Positions 17,990-26,239 of a stretch of DNA of 64,000 nucleotides are shown in pieces. Under the pieces are notes generated by a model. That model saw only the letters and a list, made by a program, of their open reading frames with translations. It searched no databases and was not told the origin of the DNA. A program made the position numbers and the translations under genes. The stretch comes from Dongia deserti (GTDB lineage Bacteria; Pseudomonadota; Alphaproteobacteria; Dongiales; Dongiaceae): contig NZ_QORW01000006.1 in the NCBI RefSeq assembly GCF_003574735.1, positions 262,641 through 326,640 of the forward strand, given 5' to 3'. Positions within the stretch are counted from its first letter, which is position 1, and each line of letters begins with the position of its first letter.

Positions 17990-18120
17990 GACGTCCGTCT
18001 CACACTCAACCGTCATCCCGGCCTCCGGGATCCATTGCGCCGCCGCACGTGCGACTGAGCCATGGATCCCGGATCGCGCCGCTTGCGCGGCTTGTCCGGG
18101 ATGGCGGGCGGGGGGTGGGC
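17990..18120. repeat. intergenic palindromic element, copy A
   Basis: Between pheA and nudC lies a hairpin-rich block. Its core at 18027-18072 has perfect 11-base arms CCGGGATCCAT/ATGGATCCCGG (from 18026) around GCACGTGC, and outer arms GTCATCCCGG and CCGGGATGG. The 46-base core matches 24549-24594 at 38 positions by hand count, so it is a dispersed element. It could also act as a bidirectional transcription barrier between the two convergent genes. Confidence 0.75.
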
Positions 18121-18137
18121 GCGATACGAGGCGGCGC

Positions 18138-19055
18138 CTACTCCCGCCTGATCCAATCCTCGATCAGTACGCGCGAGATCGAATCCTTGCGCGACAGGCG
18201 CAGCGTTTCGTCCTCCGGGGAATTGAGCAAGTCGTCGCGCGTGAACCAGCGGGCCGCTTCGATCTCCTGTGTGTTGAGCATGATGCGATCGTCGGCGGCG
18301 GTCGCAACGAAGCCCACCATCAGCGAAGCGGGGAAGGGCCATGGCTGCGACGCAAAATAGCGCACGTCGGTGAGCTCGAGACCGACCTCTTCCTTCACTT
18401 CGCGCCGCACCGAGTCTTCCAGCGTCTCGCCGAGCTCGACGAATCCCGCCAGCACGGAATGCATGCCCGGCGCCCAACTCGCTTGGCGCGCCAGCAGAAC
18501 CCTGTCGCCATATTCCACGCGCATGATCACGGCCGGATCGATGCGGGGAAAGAAGATCGAGCCGCACTCCGGACTGCTGCAGCGGCGCTGATGCCCTGCT
18601 TGCTCGCTCGCGGTCGGTGCGCCGCATCGTCCGCAGAAGGCATGGCGCTCATGCCAATAGGCCATGCCGCGCGCCAATGCAGACAGCGATGCGTCACGTT
18701 GCGGCAACAGGGGACCGATGGTGCGCAGGTCAACGGCGGGACCGAAACGCGTGATGAACTCTTCTGGCTGCGAGGACAAGTCGATGGCGATATGCGCGAC
18801 TTCCGCATCACAGCCGAGCAGCACAACGGAGCGCGCCAGATCGATCAAGTCGGCGGCAGCCGTGAGGTTGAGCATCAAAAGCGTGTTGTGATCTTCCTGC
18901 CGCACCAAGGTGCGCCCCTGCCACACTACGTGGAAAAGGGTGCTTGGGCTCCTTAAGGATTGATGGAACCAGGCTGTATCGGCGCGTCTTTCTACCGCGC
19001 GATCCCACCCAGCGGTGGTGTAGAAATTGACAGAGCGTATGGAAGAATGAATCAT
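18138..19055 (-). CDS. nudC: NAD(+) diphosphatase / RNA-deNADding Nudix hydrolase
   Basis: A 305-residue NudC. The zinc ribbon uses C141, C144, C159 and C164. The Nudix box begins at G204 (GFVELGETLEDSVRREVKEE) with the metal-binding REVKEEVG. The downstream SQPWPFPAS motif is the NADH-specific signature of this family. The enzyme splits NAD(H) to NMN(H) and AMP and removes NAD caps from RNA. It is convergent with pheA and divergent from the DUF6134 gene. Confidence 0.95.
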   Translation of the reverse strand: MIHSSIRSVNFYTTAGWDRAVERRADTAWFHQSLRSPSTLFHVVWQGRTLVRQEDHNTLLMLNLTAAADLIDLARSVVLLGCDAEVAHIAIDLSSQPEEFITRFGPAVDLRTIGPLLPQRDASLSALARGMAYWHERHAFCGRCGAPTASEQAGHQRRCSSPECGSIFFPRIDPAVIMRVEYGDRVLLARQASWAPGMHSVLAGFVELGETLEDSVRREVKEEVGLELTDVRYFASQPWPFPASLMVGFVATAADDRIMLNTQEIEAARWFTRDDLLNSPEDETLRLSRKDSISRVLIEDWIRRE

Positions 19056-19099
19056 CGCCGCCGATCGGTGGTGAAACGAAGCAAACGACGGAGCCCGTC

Positions 19100-19807
19100 A
19101 TGCTACGCCTAGCGTCGCCAGTCAACATCGCCATCAACTCCGCGCTGATGCGCCGTGTCGCCTTGGCGACTGGATTAATTGTTTCTCTCCTTAGCACGGC
19201 TGGTGCGGCGACCCTATCGCCGGAGAGCGCGCAGACTGGCACCTATGCCTATCAGGTAACGCGCGACGGCGAAGTGGTGGGGGAGCAGCGCGCCGACTTC
19301 GAACGGCGTGGCAACGAGCTGCGCGTCATAACCGACGTACGCATCAACATCACGCTGCTGGGCATGAACGTCTACGATTTCACGCAGCGGATCGAAGAAA
19401 GCTGGCAAGACGGCGTGTTGATGAGCCTGACATCCGTCGCGGTCGATGACGGCAACACGCGGAACGTGAAGCTGGCGCGCAACGGTGACCGGCTGGTTGG
19501 CACCTATGATGGCAAGAAGCGCGACTTGCCGGGCCACCTCGTCCCTTCGACCTTGTGGAACTCGGCGGTGGTCGAGCATGCGTCGGTGCTGGAGACGACC
19601 AAGGGCCGTGAGCGCACCTTCACGGTCACGCAGAAAGGGGTCGAGCAGGTCAAGCTGCCGATCGGCACCGTGCGGGCACGCCATTTCGTCTTCACCGGCA
19701 ACTTCAAGCGCGAGGCCTGGTACGACGAGTCGGGTGTCCTGGTGGCCGCGCAAATGGAGGCCAAGGACGGCTCCATCATCCGCCAGGAACTATTGCGGAT
19801 GCCTTGA
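19100..19807 (+). CDS. DUF6134-like secreted protein
   Basis: A 235-residue exported protein. A hydrophobic signal segment (RRVALATGLIVSLLSTAGAA) ends near residue 37, followed by a beta-rich body with alternating polar strands (YAYQVTRDGEVVGEQRADFERRG) and a C-terminal W-Y-D-E-S-G-V-L-V-A motif typical of the family. The ATG at 19100 has GGAG nine bases upstream; an internal ATG at 19148 would start right at the signal peptide and is an alternative. Function unknown, probably periplasmic. It lies just upstream of ffs. Confidence 0.65.
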   Translation: MLRLASPVNIAINSALMRRVALATGLIVSLLSTAGAATLSPESAQTGTYAYQVTRDGEVVGEQRADFERRGNELRVITDVRINITLLGMNVYDFTQRIEESWQDGVLMSLTSVAVDDGNTRNVKLARNGDRLVGTYDGKKRDLPGHLVPSTLWNSAVVEHASVLETTKGRERTFTVTQKGVEQVKLPIGTVRARHFVFTGNFKREAWYDESGVLVAAQMEAKDGSIIRQELLRMP

Positions 19808-19839
19808 TTCGGCAGGCTTTTTTCGGCTCGATTCCCCAG

Positions 19840-19870
19840 TTGCATCCATCGCTGGACTGGCCCATATACT
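19840..19870 (+). promoter_or_regulatory. probable sigma-70-type promoter of ffs
   Basis: TTGCAT (19840-19845) and TATACT (19865-19870) are separated by 19 bases, and the RNA 5' end predicted from pairing (19876) falls 6 bases after the -10 box. The spacing is longer than the 17-base ideal, but the agreement with the mature RNA start supports it. Confidence 0.6.
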
Positions 19871-19875
19871 GCGCC

Positions 19876-19969
19876 GGGAGGTTGGCGCGGACGGGCGCCT
19901 CGTCAACCCGGTCAGGTCCGGAAGGAAGCAGCCGTAACGAGTTTTCGCCCGGGTCGTGTTCAGCCTCCC
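19876..19969 (+). ncRNA. ffs: 4.5S signal recognition particle RNA (bacterial small SRP RNA)
   Basis: The universally conserved SRP RNA core GGTCAGGTCCGGAAGGAAGC is present at about 19910-19930, followed by AGCC. This is the Ffh-binding symmetric and asymmetric loop region with a GGAA tetraloop. The ends pair as a hairpin: GGGAGG at 19876 with CCTCCC ending at 19969, giving about 94 nucleotides. With Ffh and FtsY it targets inner-membrane proteins. The position directly before dnaX-ybaB-recR is the common alphaproteobacterial arrangement. Confidence 0.96.
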
Positions 19970-20028
19970 ACCTTTGATCCGGACTCGGGTACCGGGTCTC
20001 GTTTCCACGCCGCGGCGCACAGGATCAG

Positions 20029-21843
20029 ATGCAAGACGGAACAGAGCCTTTCGCTTCCTCGGCTGGCGGCGCGCAGCAGGGGGCGGTCGAAGGTTATCGT
20101 GTCCTGGCGCGCAAATACCGCCCGCGCGATTTCTCCGGCCTGATCGGACAAGAGGCCTTGGTGCGCACTCTGCGCAACGCGATCGCGCAGGGCCGCCTGG
20201 CGCATGGCTTCATGCTGACGGGCGTGCGCGGCGTCGGTAAGACGACGACCGCCCGCATCCTGGCGCGCTGCTTCAATTGCATCGGTCCGGACGGCCAAGG
20301 CGGCCCGACAGCGGAGCCCTGCGGCCAGTGCGAACATTGCCGCGCCATCGCCGAGGATCGCCACGTCGACGTCATCGAGATGGACGCCGCCAGCAACACC
20401 GGTGTCAGCGACGTGCGCCAGATTATCGACGCGGTCCGCTACACGCCCGTCAGCGCGCGCTTCAAGGTCTACATCATCGACGAAGTCCACATGCTCTCGA
20501 CGCAGGCCTTCAATGCCCTGCTGAAGACGCTGGAAGAGCCGCCGGAGCATGTGAAGTTCATCTTCGCGACCACCGAGATCCGCAAGGTACCGGTGACGGT
20601 GCTGTCGCGCTGCCAGCGCTTCGACCTGCGCCGCATTAGTGCCGAGGAGTTGACTCAGTATTTCCTGAAGATCGCCGCCGCGGAAGGCGCCAGGATTACC
20701 GAGGGCGCTGCCGCGATGATCGCGCGCGCCGCCGACGGCTCTGCACGCGATGGCCTGTCGCTGCTCGACCAGGCGATTGCCTTGTCCCATGGCGAAATCG
20801 ACGAAGCGCAGGTGCGCGACATGCTGGGCCTCGCCGACCGCACGCAGCTTATCGATCTCTATGACGACGTGCTGAAGGGCAAGGCGGCCGAAGCGCTCAA
20901 GCGCCTGCAGGCCATGCATCAGGCCGGCGCCGATGCCGCCGTCGTGCTGCAGGACATGCTGGAGCTCACGCACTGGCTGACCCGCGCCAAGATCACGCCG
21001 GAGCCGTTGTCCGATCCGGTCACACCGGAAGCCGAGCGCGCGTGGGGCGCCAAAGTGACTCCGGAGCTCTCGATCCCCGTGCTGGCGCGCTTGTGGCAGA
21101 TGCTGCTGAAGGGCTTGAGCGAAGTGCAGGCGGCGCCGCAGCCGCTGGCGGCAGCGGAGATGGTGCTGATCCGCCTGATGCACGCCGCCAACATGCCCGA
21201 TCCCGCCGATCTGGTGCGGCGCCTAGGTGAGGGCAACGGTGCCGCGGCGGCTCCCGTGCCGCGGGGCAACGGTGGTGCGGCGCGCACCGTGCCGGCACCG
21301 ACGCAGCGCTTGCAGACCCAGCAGCAGATCGCGCCCCAGGCGACGCAACAGATCGCCCCGTCGCCCGCGCCGCGTAACGCCCCGCAGGCGTCTGCCTTGC
21401 CGCAACCGCAGAGCTTCAGCGACGTAGTGGCGCTGTTCCACGCCAGGCGCGAGGCGATCCTGGCGGCGCATCTGCAGAACGATGTGCATCTGGTGCAGTT
21501 CGAGGTCGGCCGCATCGATTTCCGTCCCGGGGAGCGCGCGCCGAGCAATCTGCCCAACCGGGTCGCGGCCTGCCTCGCCGAATGGACCGGCAAGCGCTGG
21601 CTGGTCAGCGTATCGGCCCAGACCGGCGAGAAGACGCTGAAGGAGCAGGCAGCGGAACTGGCCCAGGCGCAGCGTGAAGAGGCGGCGCGCCATCCGTTGG
21701 TCCAGGCGGTATTAGCGGCGTTTCCGGGCGCCACCATTGACGAAGTCCGCAATCTGGCGCCGGAGCCGGCGGCCGACGCAACAATCTCTCCGCCAGGCGA
21801 TTTGCCTAACGTGGACGAGCCAATAGAGGATGAGATCGCATGA
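20029..21843 (+). CDS. dnaX: DNA polymerase III subunit gamma/tau
   Basis: Clamp-loader ATPase of 604 residues. Walker A GVRGVGKT (65-72), a zinc module with Cys around 84, 98, 101 and 104 (CGQCEHC), DEVHMLSTQAFNALLKTLEEPP (Walker B) and the arginine finger region VLSRCQRFDLRR are visible. Domain III and a Pro/Gln/Ala-rich linker (about 395-460) lead to a tau-type C-terminal domain (about 460-560) that should bind the polymerase. No clear A-rich slippery site for a gamma frameshift was seen. The stop overlaps the ybaB ATG. Confidence 0.96.
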   Translation: MQDGTEPFASSAGGAQQGAVEGYRVLARKYRPRDFSGLIGQEALVRTLRNAIAQGRLAHGFMLTGVRGVGKTTTARILARCFNCIGPDGQGGPTAEPCGQCEHCRAIAEDRHVDVIEMDAASNTGVSDVRQIIDAVRYTPVSARFKVYIIDEVHMLSTQAFNALLKTLEEPPEHVKFIFATTEIRKVPVTVLSRCQRFDLRRISAEELTQYFLKIAAAEGARITEGAAAMIARAADGSARDGLSLLDQAIALSHGEIDEAQVRDMLGLADRTQLIDLYDDVLKGKAAEALKRLQAMHQAGADAAVVLQDMLELTHWLTRAKITPEPLSDPVTPEAERAWGAKVTPELSIPVLARLWQMLLKGLSEVQAAPQPLAAAEMVLIRLMHAANMPDPADLVRRLGEGNGAAAAPVPRGNGGAARTVPAPTQRLQTQQQIAPQATQQIAPSPAPRNAPQASALPQPQSFSDVVALFHARREAILAAHLQNDVHLVQFEVGRIDFRPGERAPSNLPNRVAACLAEWTGKRWLVSVSAQTGEKTLKEQAAELAQAQREEAARHPLVQAVLAAFPGATIDEVRNLAPEPAADATISPPGDLPNVDEPIEDEIA

Positions 21844-22163
21844 AGAACCTGAGCCAGATGCTGAAGCAGGCGCAGGAGATGCAGTCCAGGATGGCGGAGA
21901 TGCAGACCGCTCTCGCCGACATAGAGGTGGTCGGCCAATCGGGCGGCGGCTTCGTCGCCGTCACGGTGAACGGCAAGGGCGAGTTCAAGCGCGTGAAGAT
22001 CGACCCCAAACTCGTCGACCCGACCGAGGTCGAGGTGCTGGAGGACCTGATCGTCGCAGCCGCCAAGGATGCGAAGTCGAAGGCCGACGCCCGCATGCAG
22101 GAAGAGATGGCGAAACTGACCGGCGGCTTGCAGCTTCCGCCCGGCTTCAAGCTGCCGTTCTGA
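21840..22163 (+). CDS. YbaB/EbfC nucleoid-associated protein
   Basis: A 107-residue DNA-binding protein of the YbaB family: an N-terminal helix ([18 protein letters not shown]), a central beta region ([20 protein letters not shown]) and a C-terminal helix ending in [13 protein letters not shown]. It dimerises into a tweezer that binds DNA and is almost always placed between dnaX and recR. Its ATG overlaps the dnaX TGA by 4 bases. Confidence 0.95.
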   Translation: MKNLSQMLKQAQEMQSRMAEMQTALADIEVVGQSGGGFVAVTVNGKGEFKRVKIDPKLVDPTEVEVLEDLIVAAAKDAKSKADARMQEEMAKLTGGLQLPPGFKLPF

Positions 22164-22179
22164 TCCGCAAGTTTCGCGC

Positions 22180-22773
22180 ATGGCCGCGCCCGAAATCGAT
22201 CGCCTGATCCAGGTCCTGTCGCGCCTGCCGGGGTTCGGGCCCCGCTCGGCGCGGCGCGCGGCCTTGTCCCTGATCAAGCGCAAGGAATCGGCGCTGCTGC
22301 CGCTCATCGACGCGTTGCAGGGAGCAGCCGATCACGTCCGTAACTGCTCGCAATGCGGCAATCTCGATGGCACCGATCCTTGTGGGATCTGCACTGACGA
22401 ACGGCGTGACGCGGCGACCTTGTGCGTGGTGGCCGACGTCGCAGATCTGTGGGCGCTGGAGCGCACCGGCGCCTACAAGGGGCGCTATCACGTGCTGGGC
22501 GGCGTCCTCTCCGCGCTCGACGGGATCGGGCCGGAGCAGCTTAATCTCGGATCGTTGTTCCGCCGCATCGAAGGCGGCGGTGTGAAGGAAGTGGTGCTGG
22601 CGCTCGGCGCCACGGTCGACGGCCAGACCACCGCGCATTTCCTGAGCGACCGGCTGCAGCCCTTCGGCCTTGCGGTTTCGCGCCTGGCCCACGGAGTCCC
22701 AGTCGGCGGCGAGCTCGATTATCTGGACGACGGGACTCTGATCCAGGCGCTGCAGGCAAGGCAGTCTGTCTGA
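22180..22773 (+). CDS. recR: recombination mediator RecR
   Basis: A 197-residue RecR, acting with RecF/RecO to load RecA at gaps. The helix-hairpin-helix region [17 protein letters not shown], the four-cysteine zinc finger [16 protein letters not shown], and the Toprim domain starting at [21 protein letters not shown] are in the expected order. It begins 16 bases after ybaB, completing the dnaX-ybaB-recR operon. Confidence 0.96.
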   Translation: MAAPEIDRLIQVLSRLPGFGPRSARRAALSLIKRKESALLPLIDALQGAADHVRNCSQCGNLDGTDPCGICTDERRDAATLCVVADVADLWALERTGAYKGRYHVLGGVLSALDGIGPEQLNLGSLFRRIEGGGVKEVVLALGATVDGQTTAHFLSDRLQPFGLAVSRLAHGVPVGGELDYLDDGTLIQALQARQSV

Positions 22774-22828
22774 AAGCATCGCGCGCTCACCTAGCAAGAC
22801 CTTGCTGTTGCACGCAAACTCGTGGATG

Positions 22829-22845
22829 GTCGTGCCAAGCACGAC
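22829..22845. repeat. small palindrome in recR-DUF4139 spacer
   Basis: GTCGTGC-CAA-GCACGAC is a perfect 7-base stem within GTGGATGGTCGTGCCAAGC. The surrounding phrase resembles the widespread alphaproteobacterial intergenic repeat of the form GGATGGCCGGG-CAAGCCCGGCCATGACG, so it may be a diverged copy. The rest of the 243-base spacer shows nothing else clear. Confidence 0.45.
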
Positions 22846-23016
22846 GATGGCGAATTGTGGCGCGGTGGTGTGCCGGCACTGGTTCAATCAACAAGATTTG
22901 AGCTTCCGCGTGAGCCGCGTCATAGTTGCCGCCTTGGTCTCGCCGCAATTTTCCGGCGATCTATCATCGGTTATCGTCATGGCCGCTTCCGGCCCCCACT
23001 GCGATAGGGATATTCC

Positions 23017-24450
23017 ATGCGTAAGTTTCTGATGCTGGGCGCTGCCGCCGCGGCGCTCCTCGCCGCGCCAGCTCTTGTCACGAAGGGCGCCTTGGCCGAG
23101 ACTCCGGTCGGCGCAGACAAACAGACCGCCATTGCGGTTACCATCTACAACAACGACCTGGCGCTGGTGCGCGACTCGCGCAATGTCACGCTGACCCAAG
23201 GCGAGAACGACATCGCCTTCATCGAAGTCAGCGCCGGCATCCGGCCGGAGACCGCCTTGTTGACCGGCCGCGGCGCGCAGCTCGACATTGTCGAGCAGAA
23301 CTTCGATTTCGACCTGCTGACGCCGCGCAAGCTGTTGGAGAAATCGGTGGGGCGGACCATCCGTGTGGTCCGCACCAATCCGGAAACCGGCGTCGACTCG
23401 ACAGAGGACGCGACCGTTCTGTCGGTGGCGGAAGGGCAGGTGGTGCTGAGGATCGGCGACCGCATCGAAGTGACGCCGCCAGGCCGCCTGGTCTATAGCG
23501 CTGTCCCCGCCAATTTGCGCGACCGCCCGACCTTGGTGGTGAAGCTCGCCAGTCAGCAGGCGGGCGAGGTTCCGGTCGATCTCTCGTACCTGACGCACGG
23601 CCTTTCCTGGTCGGCCGACTATGTCGCGGAACTGGCGCCGGATGAGAAGACCATTAATCTCAACGGCTGGGTCACGCTCACCAACATGAGCGGCATCGCC
23701 TACAACGATGCCAAGCTGCAGCTGGTAGCGGGCGAGGTGAACCAGTATCAGCCGCAGCCGCCCATGCCGATGGTGCAGGAGATGGCCGCTGCCGACGGTA
23801 TGCGGCGCGAGAAGATGAGGAGCGAGGCGGCATTCGAGTATCATCTCTACAGCCTCGACCGGCCGACCACGCTGAAGGAGAACCAGACCAAGCAGGTAGC
23901 CCTGCTGGCGGCAGAGTCCGTGCCGGTGACCAAGCAGTATGTGCTGGCGAATGTCGCGCAGCTCGGCGGCACCTATGGCTCCCGGATCGGCGAGACCCAG
24001 CGCGTCAACGCCGAGGTCCGCGTGAAGCTCGAGAACAAGGAAGCTTCGCATCTCGGCCTGCCGCTGCCCTCCGGCGTAGTCCGTGTCTACAAGGCGGACA
24101 GCGACGGCGACGCCGTGTTCGTCGGCGACGATCACATCGACCACACGCCGAAGAACGAGGACGTCGACCTGATGCTGGGGCGTGCCTTCGACGTGACCGC
24201 CCGCGGCAAGCAGCTCAACCATGCGCGCATTGCCGACAACGTGTTCGAGAACGAATACGAGATCGAGGTGAAGAACGCGAAGCCGGAGCAGGTGACAGTC
24301 ACCGTGCGCGAGTTCGTGCCCGGCGACTGGAGGATGTTGGAGGAATCGGTGAAGCACAACAAGGTCGATGCCTCCACCGCCGAATGGCAGCTGCAAGTGC
24401 CGGCCGAAGGCAGCGCCAAGCTGACCTACAAGGTGCGGATTATTTTCTGA
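23017..24450 (+). CDS. DUF4139 domain protein, exported
   Basis: A 477-residue protein with a signal peptide (MRKFLMLGAAAAALLAAPALV, about 1-27). It begins its mature part with the typical TAIAVTIYNNDLALVRD and contains the DUF4139 region (from about residue 190: LSYLTHGLSWSADYVAEL, LNGWVTLTNMSGIAYNDAKLQLVAG) and a C-terminal beta domain (NEYEIEVKNAKPEQVTVTVREFVPGDW). Relatives are periplasmic or surface beta-rich proteins of unknown function. AGGGA precedes the ATG. It is likely a single-gene unit. Confidence 0.85.
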   Translation: MRKFLMLGAAAAALLAAPALVTKGALAETPVGADKQTAIAVTIYNNDLALVRDSRNVTLTQGENDIAFIEVSAGIRPETALLTGRGAQLDIVEQNFDFDLLTPRKLLEKSVGRTIRVVRTNPETGVDSTEDATVLSVAEGQVVLRIGDRIEVTPPGRLVYSAVPANLRDRPTLVVKLASQQAGEVPVDLSYLTHGLSWSADYVAELAPDEKTINLNGWVTLTNMSGIAYNDAKLQLVAGEVNQYQPQPPMPMVQEMAAADGMRREKMRSEAAFEYHLYSLDRPTTLKENQTKQVALLAAESVPVTKQYVLANVAQLGGTYGSRIGETQRVNAEVRVKLENKEASHLGLPLPSGVVRVYKADSDGDAVFVGDDHIDHTPKNEDVDLMLGRAFDVTARGKQLNHARIADNVFENEYEIEVKNAKPEQVTVTVREFVPGDWRMLEESVKHNKVDASTAEWQLQVPAEGSAKLTYKVRIIF

Positions 24451-24539
24451 TCGTCCGCCCGGCGCACAAACGCTCCTATGTCACCTCGGACAGTCGCCCT
24501 CGGGTCCGCGCTGCGCGCGGCCCAAGGGCAGGCTGCGCG

Positions 24540-24625
24540 GCGTGATCCGGGGTCCATTCTTCCGCTGCACGTGCGACTGCGGAATGGATCCCGGTTCGGA
24601 GGCTGGGATGACAGGGGAGTGAGTG
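24540..24625. repeat. intergenic palindromic element, copy B
   Basis: Core 24549-24594 matches copy A (18027-18072) at 38 of 46 positions, including the central GCACGTGCGACTG and the end ATGGATCCCGG. Arms CCGGGGTCCATT and AATGGATCCCGG can pair with mismatches. The flank continues with GGCTGGGATGACAGGGG. The rest of the 268-base spacer before the TauE gene shows no gene. Confidence 0.75.
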
Positions 24626-24718
24626 TGGAGAGCAGTGGACACTGGCTCCACCGAAATGCGTTGGTGCTGAACGCGCGTCCACCTAGAGTGCCGGCGGGTT
24701 TCACCGCCGGGGTCTTTC

Positions 24719-25498
24719 ATGCTCGCCGAATTGTGGGCCGCTGTGCAAAGCGACTGGGAGGTGCTTGCGCTGTCGAGCGCGGCGATCTTCCTCGCCGCCA
24801 TTGTGCGCGGCTTCTCTGGCTTCGGATTCTCTCTGCTCTCGATCACGGCGATCTCGCTGATCCTGCCGGTCGCGCAGATCGTGCCATCAATCTTCCTGCT
24901 GGAGATTGCTGCCTCCATAAACCTCATCCCAAGCATCTGGCGCGAGATCCATTGGCGCTCGCTCACGTGGCTGATGGTCGGCTATGTCATCGGCCTGCCG
25001 GTCGGCGGCTATGCGCTGATCCACGCGCCGGAAGCGCCGGCGCAGATCGTGCTCGGCCTGTTCGTGATCGGCACGGCGATCCTGATGCTGCGCGGCTTCC
25101 ACCTGGAGCGGACACCCGGCACGGCGGCCAGCACCGCGACCGGCACGGCCTCCGGTGTGCTGAACGGCGCGTTCGGTATCGGCGGGCCGCCGGTGGTCTT
25201 GTTCTATTTCTCGACGCCCGGCGCTGCTGCGATCGGCCGCGCGTCGATCATTTTCTTCTTTCTGTTCACCGATCTTTTGGGTGTCGGCTATTTCGCGACC
25301 CAGGGCATCGTCACGACCCAGAGCTTCGTGCAATCGCTGGTCTGGCTTCCGGCCTTGCTGATCGGCGTGTGGATCGGCGCGCACGGCTTCCGCAAGCTGA
25401 GCCAGGAGACGTTCCGCCGCTGGGTGCTGGTGATCCTGATTGCGCTGGCTGGGCTCGGAATGGGCAAGGCCGCACTGATGCTAATGAGCGGCGCCTGA
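24719..25498 (+). CDS. TauE/SafE family sulfite exporter-like permease (1)
   Basis: A 259-residue polytopic protein of the TauE/SafE family with about eight hydrophobic helices. The family motif VRGFSGFGFSLLS is near residue 30 and its repeat-half counterpart GVLNGAFGIGGPPVVLFYFS is near residue 145. Members export sulfite, sulfoacetate or related anions. Its gene is convergent with a second TauE/SafE gene and the two coding regions overlap by 18 bases at their 3' ends. Proximity to xsc and ackA suggests a role in clearing sulfite, but the substrate is inferred. Confidence 0.85.
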   Translation: MLAELWAAVQSDWEVLALSSAAIFLAAIVRGFSGFGFSLLSITAISLILPVAQIVPSIFLLEIAASINLIPSIWREIHWRSLTWLMVGYVIGLPVGGYALIHAPEAPAQIVLGLFVIGTAILMLRGFHLERTPGTAASTATGTASGVLNGAFGIGGPPVVLFYFSTPGAAAIGRASIIFFFLFTDLLGVGYFATQGIVTTQSFVQSLVWLPALLIGVWIGAHGFRKLSQETFRRWVLVILIALAGLGMGKAALMLMSGA

Positions 25499-26239
25499 AT
25501 CCCAGAAGCCGCGCGCGATCGTCGAGACCCCGATCGCGAACAACAGTAGAAGCGCGACGCGTCGGAAAGTCCTTTCGTTGACCCTGGCGAACAGCTTATC
25601 GCCGAAGTGATTGCCGATCAGCAGCGGCGCCATCAGCAATGCGCCGAGAACAACCGAGTCCAGCGTCATGAGCCCGCGCCACGCGGCGGAGGCGGAAGAC
25701 AGAGTGGCGACGAACAGGAAAAAGGCGGAGAGCGAAGCGCGCCCGATCGCGAGGGAAACGGGTGAGGATAGGAACAGCACAATGACCGGCGGACCCGGAA
25801 TGCCGGCTGCGCCCGATCCAATGCCCGCCAGAATGCCGAGCCCGCCAGACAGCCAGTGTGGCGGCCGCATCTTGAACCGGAAGCCAGAGGCTAGAAGCGC
25901 GGCTGCCAGCAGCACGGCAACACCTATGATGAGCCGCATCGTATTGCTGTCGAGCAGGTCGAGAACGAGGGAGCCAAGCGGAATCCCCACCAACGCGCCC
26001 ACCAGGGTGGACCACAAGAGTTTCCAGTCGACGTGGCCGCGAGTGCGCAGATAGATCTGTATACCGGCGAGTACCTGCAGGATCAGGATCGGCGGCACGA
26101 TCTCCGCTGGCGGGAACAGGAGCACGAGCAGCGGTGTCGCGGCGATTCCGAAGCCGAACCCCGTGAACCCGCGAATGACTGCGCCGACGAACACGCAGAG
26201 GCTGGCGCCCGCCAAGACCGACAGCGATAGATCGATCAT
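25481..26239 (-). CDS. TauE/SafE family sulfite exporter-like permease (2), in the xsc operon
   Basis: A 252-residue TauE/SafE protein, about eight helices, with IRGFTGFGFGIAATP near residue 25 and GAAGIPGPPVIVLFL near residue 145. Its ATG overlaps the ackA stop as ATGA, so it is the last gene of xsc-orf70-ackA-tauE. In characterised taurine degraders a TauE-type exporter next to xsc carries sulfite out of the cell. Direct operon membership makes that role more likely here than for the convergent paralogue. Confidence 0.87.
   Translation of the reverse strand: MIDLSLSVLAGASLCVFVGAVIRGFTGFGFGIAATPLLVLLFPPAEIVPPILILQVLAGIQIYLRTRGHVDWKLLWSTLVGALVGIPLGSLVLDLLDSNTMRLIIGVAVLLAAALLASGFRFKMRPPHWLSGGLGILAGIGSGAAGIPGPPVIVLFLSSPVSLAIGRASLSAFFLFVATLSSASAAWRGLMTLDSVVLGALLMAPLLIGNHFGDKLFARVNERTFRRVALLLLFAIGVSTIARGFWDSGAAH

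Noticed and set aside
16454..18016. 520-codon minus-strand frame opposite kdsB and pheA
   Set aside because: Two well-supported genes lie on the other strand, and the translated product has only shadow-type composition.
19785..19825. Possible terminator GCCT...AGGC-TTTTTT at the end of the DUF6134 gene
   Set aside because: The stem is only four base pairs; the T tract alone is not enough, although a weak role cannot be excluded.
20029..21843. Programmed frameshift site in dnaX for a short gamma form
   Set aside because: No A-rich slippery heptamer with a following hairpin was found in the middle of the gene.
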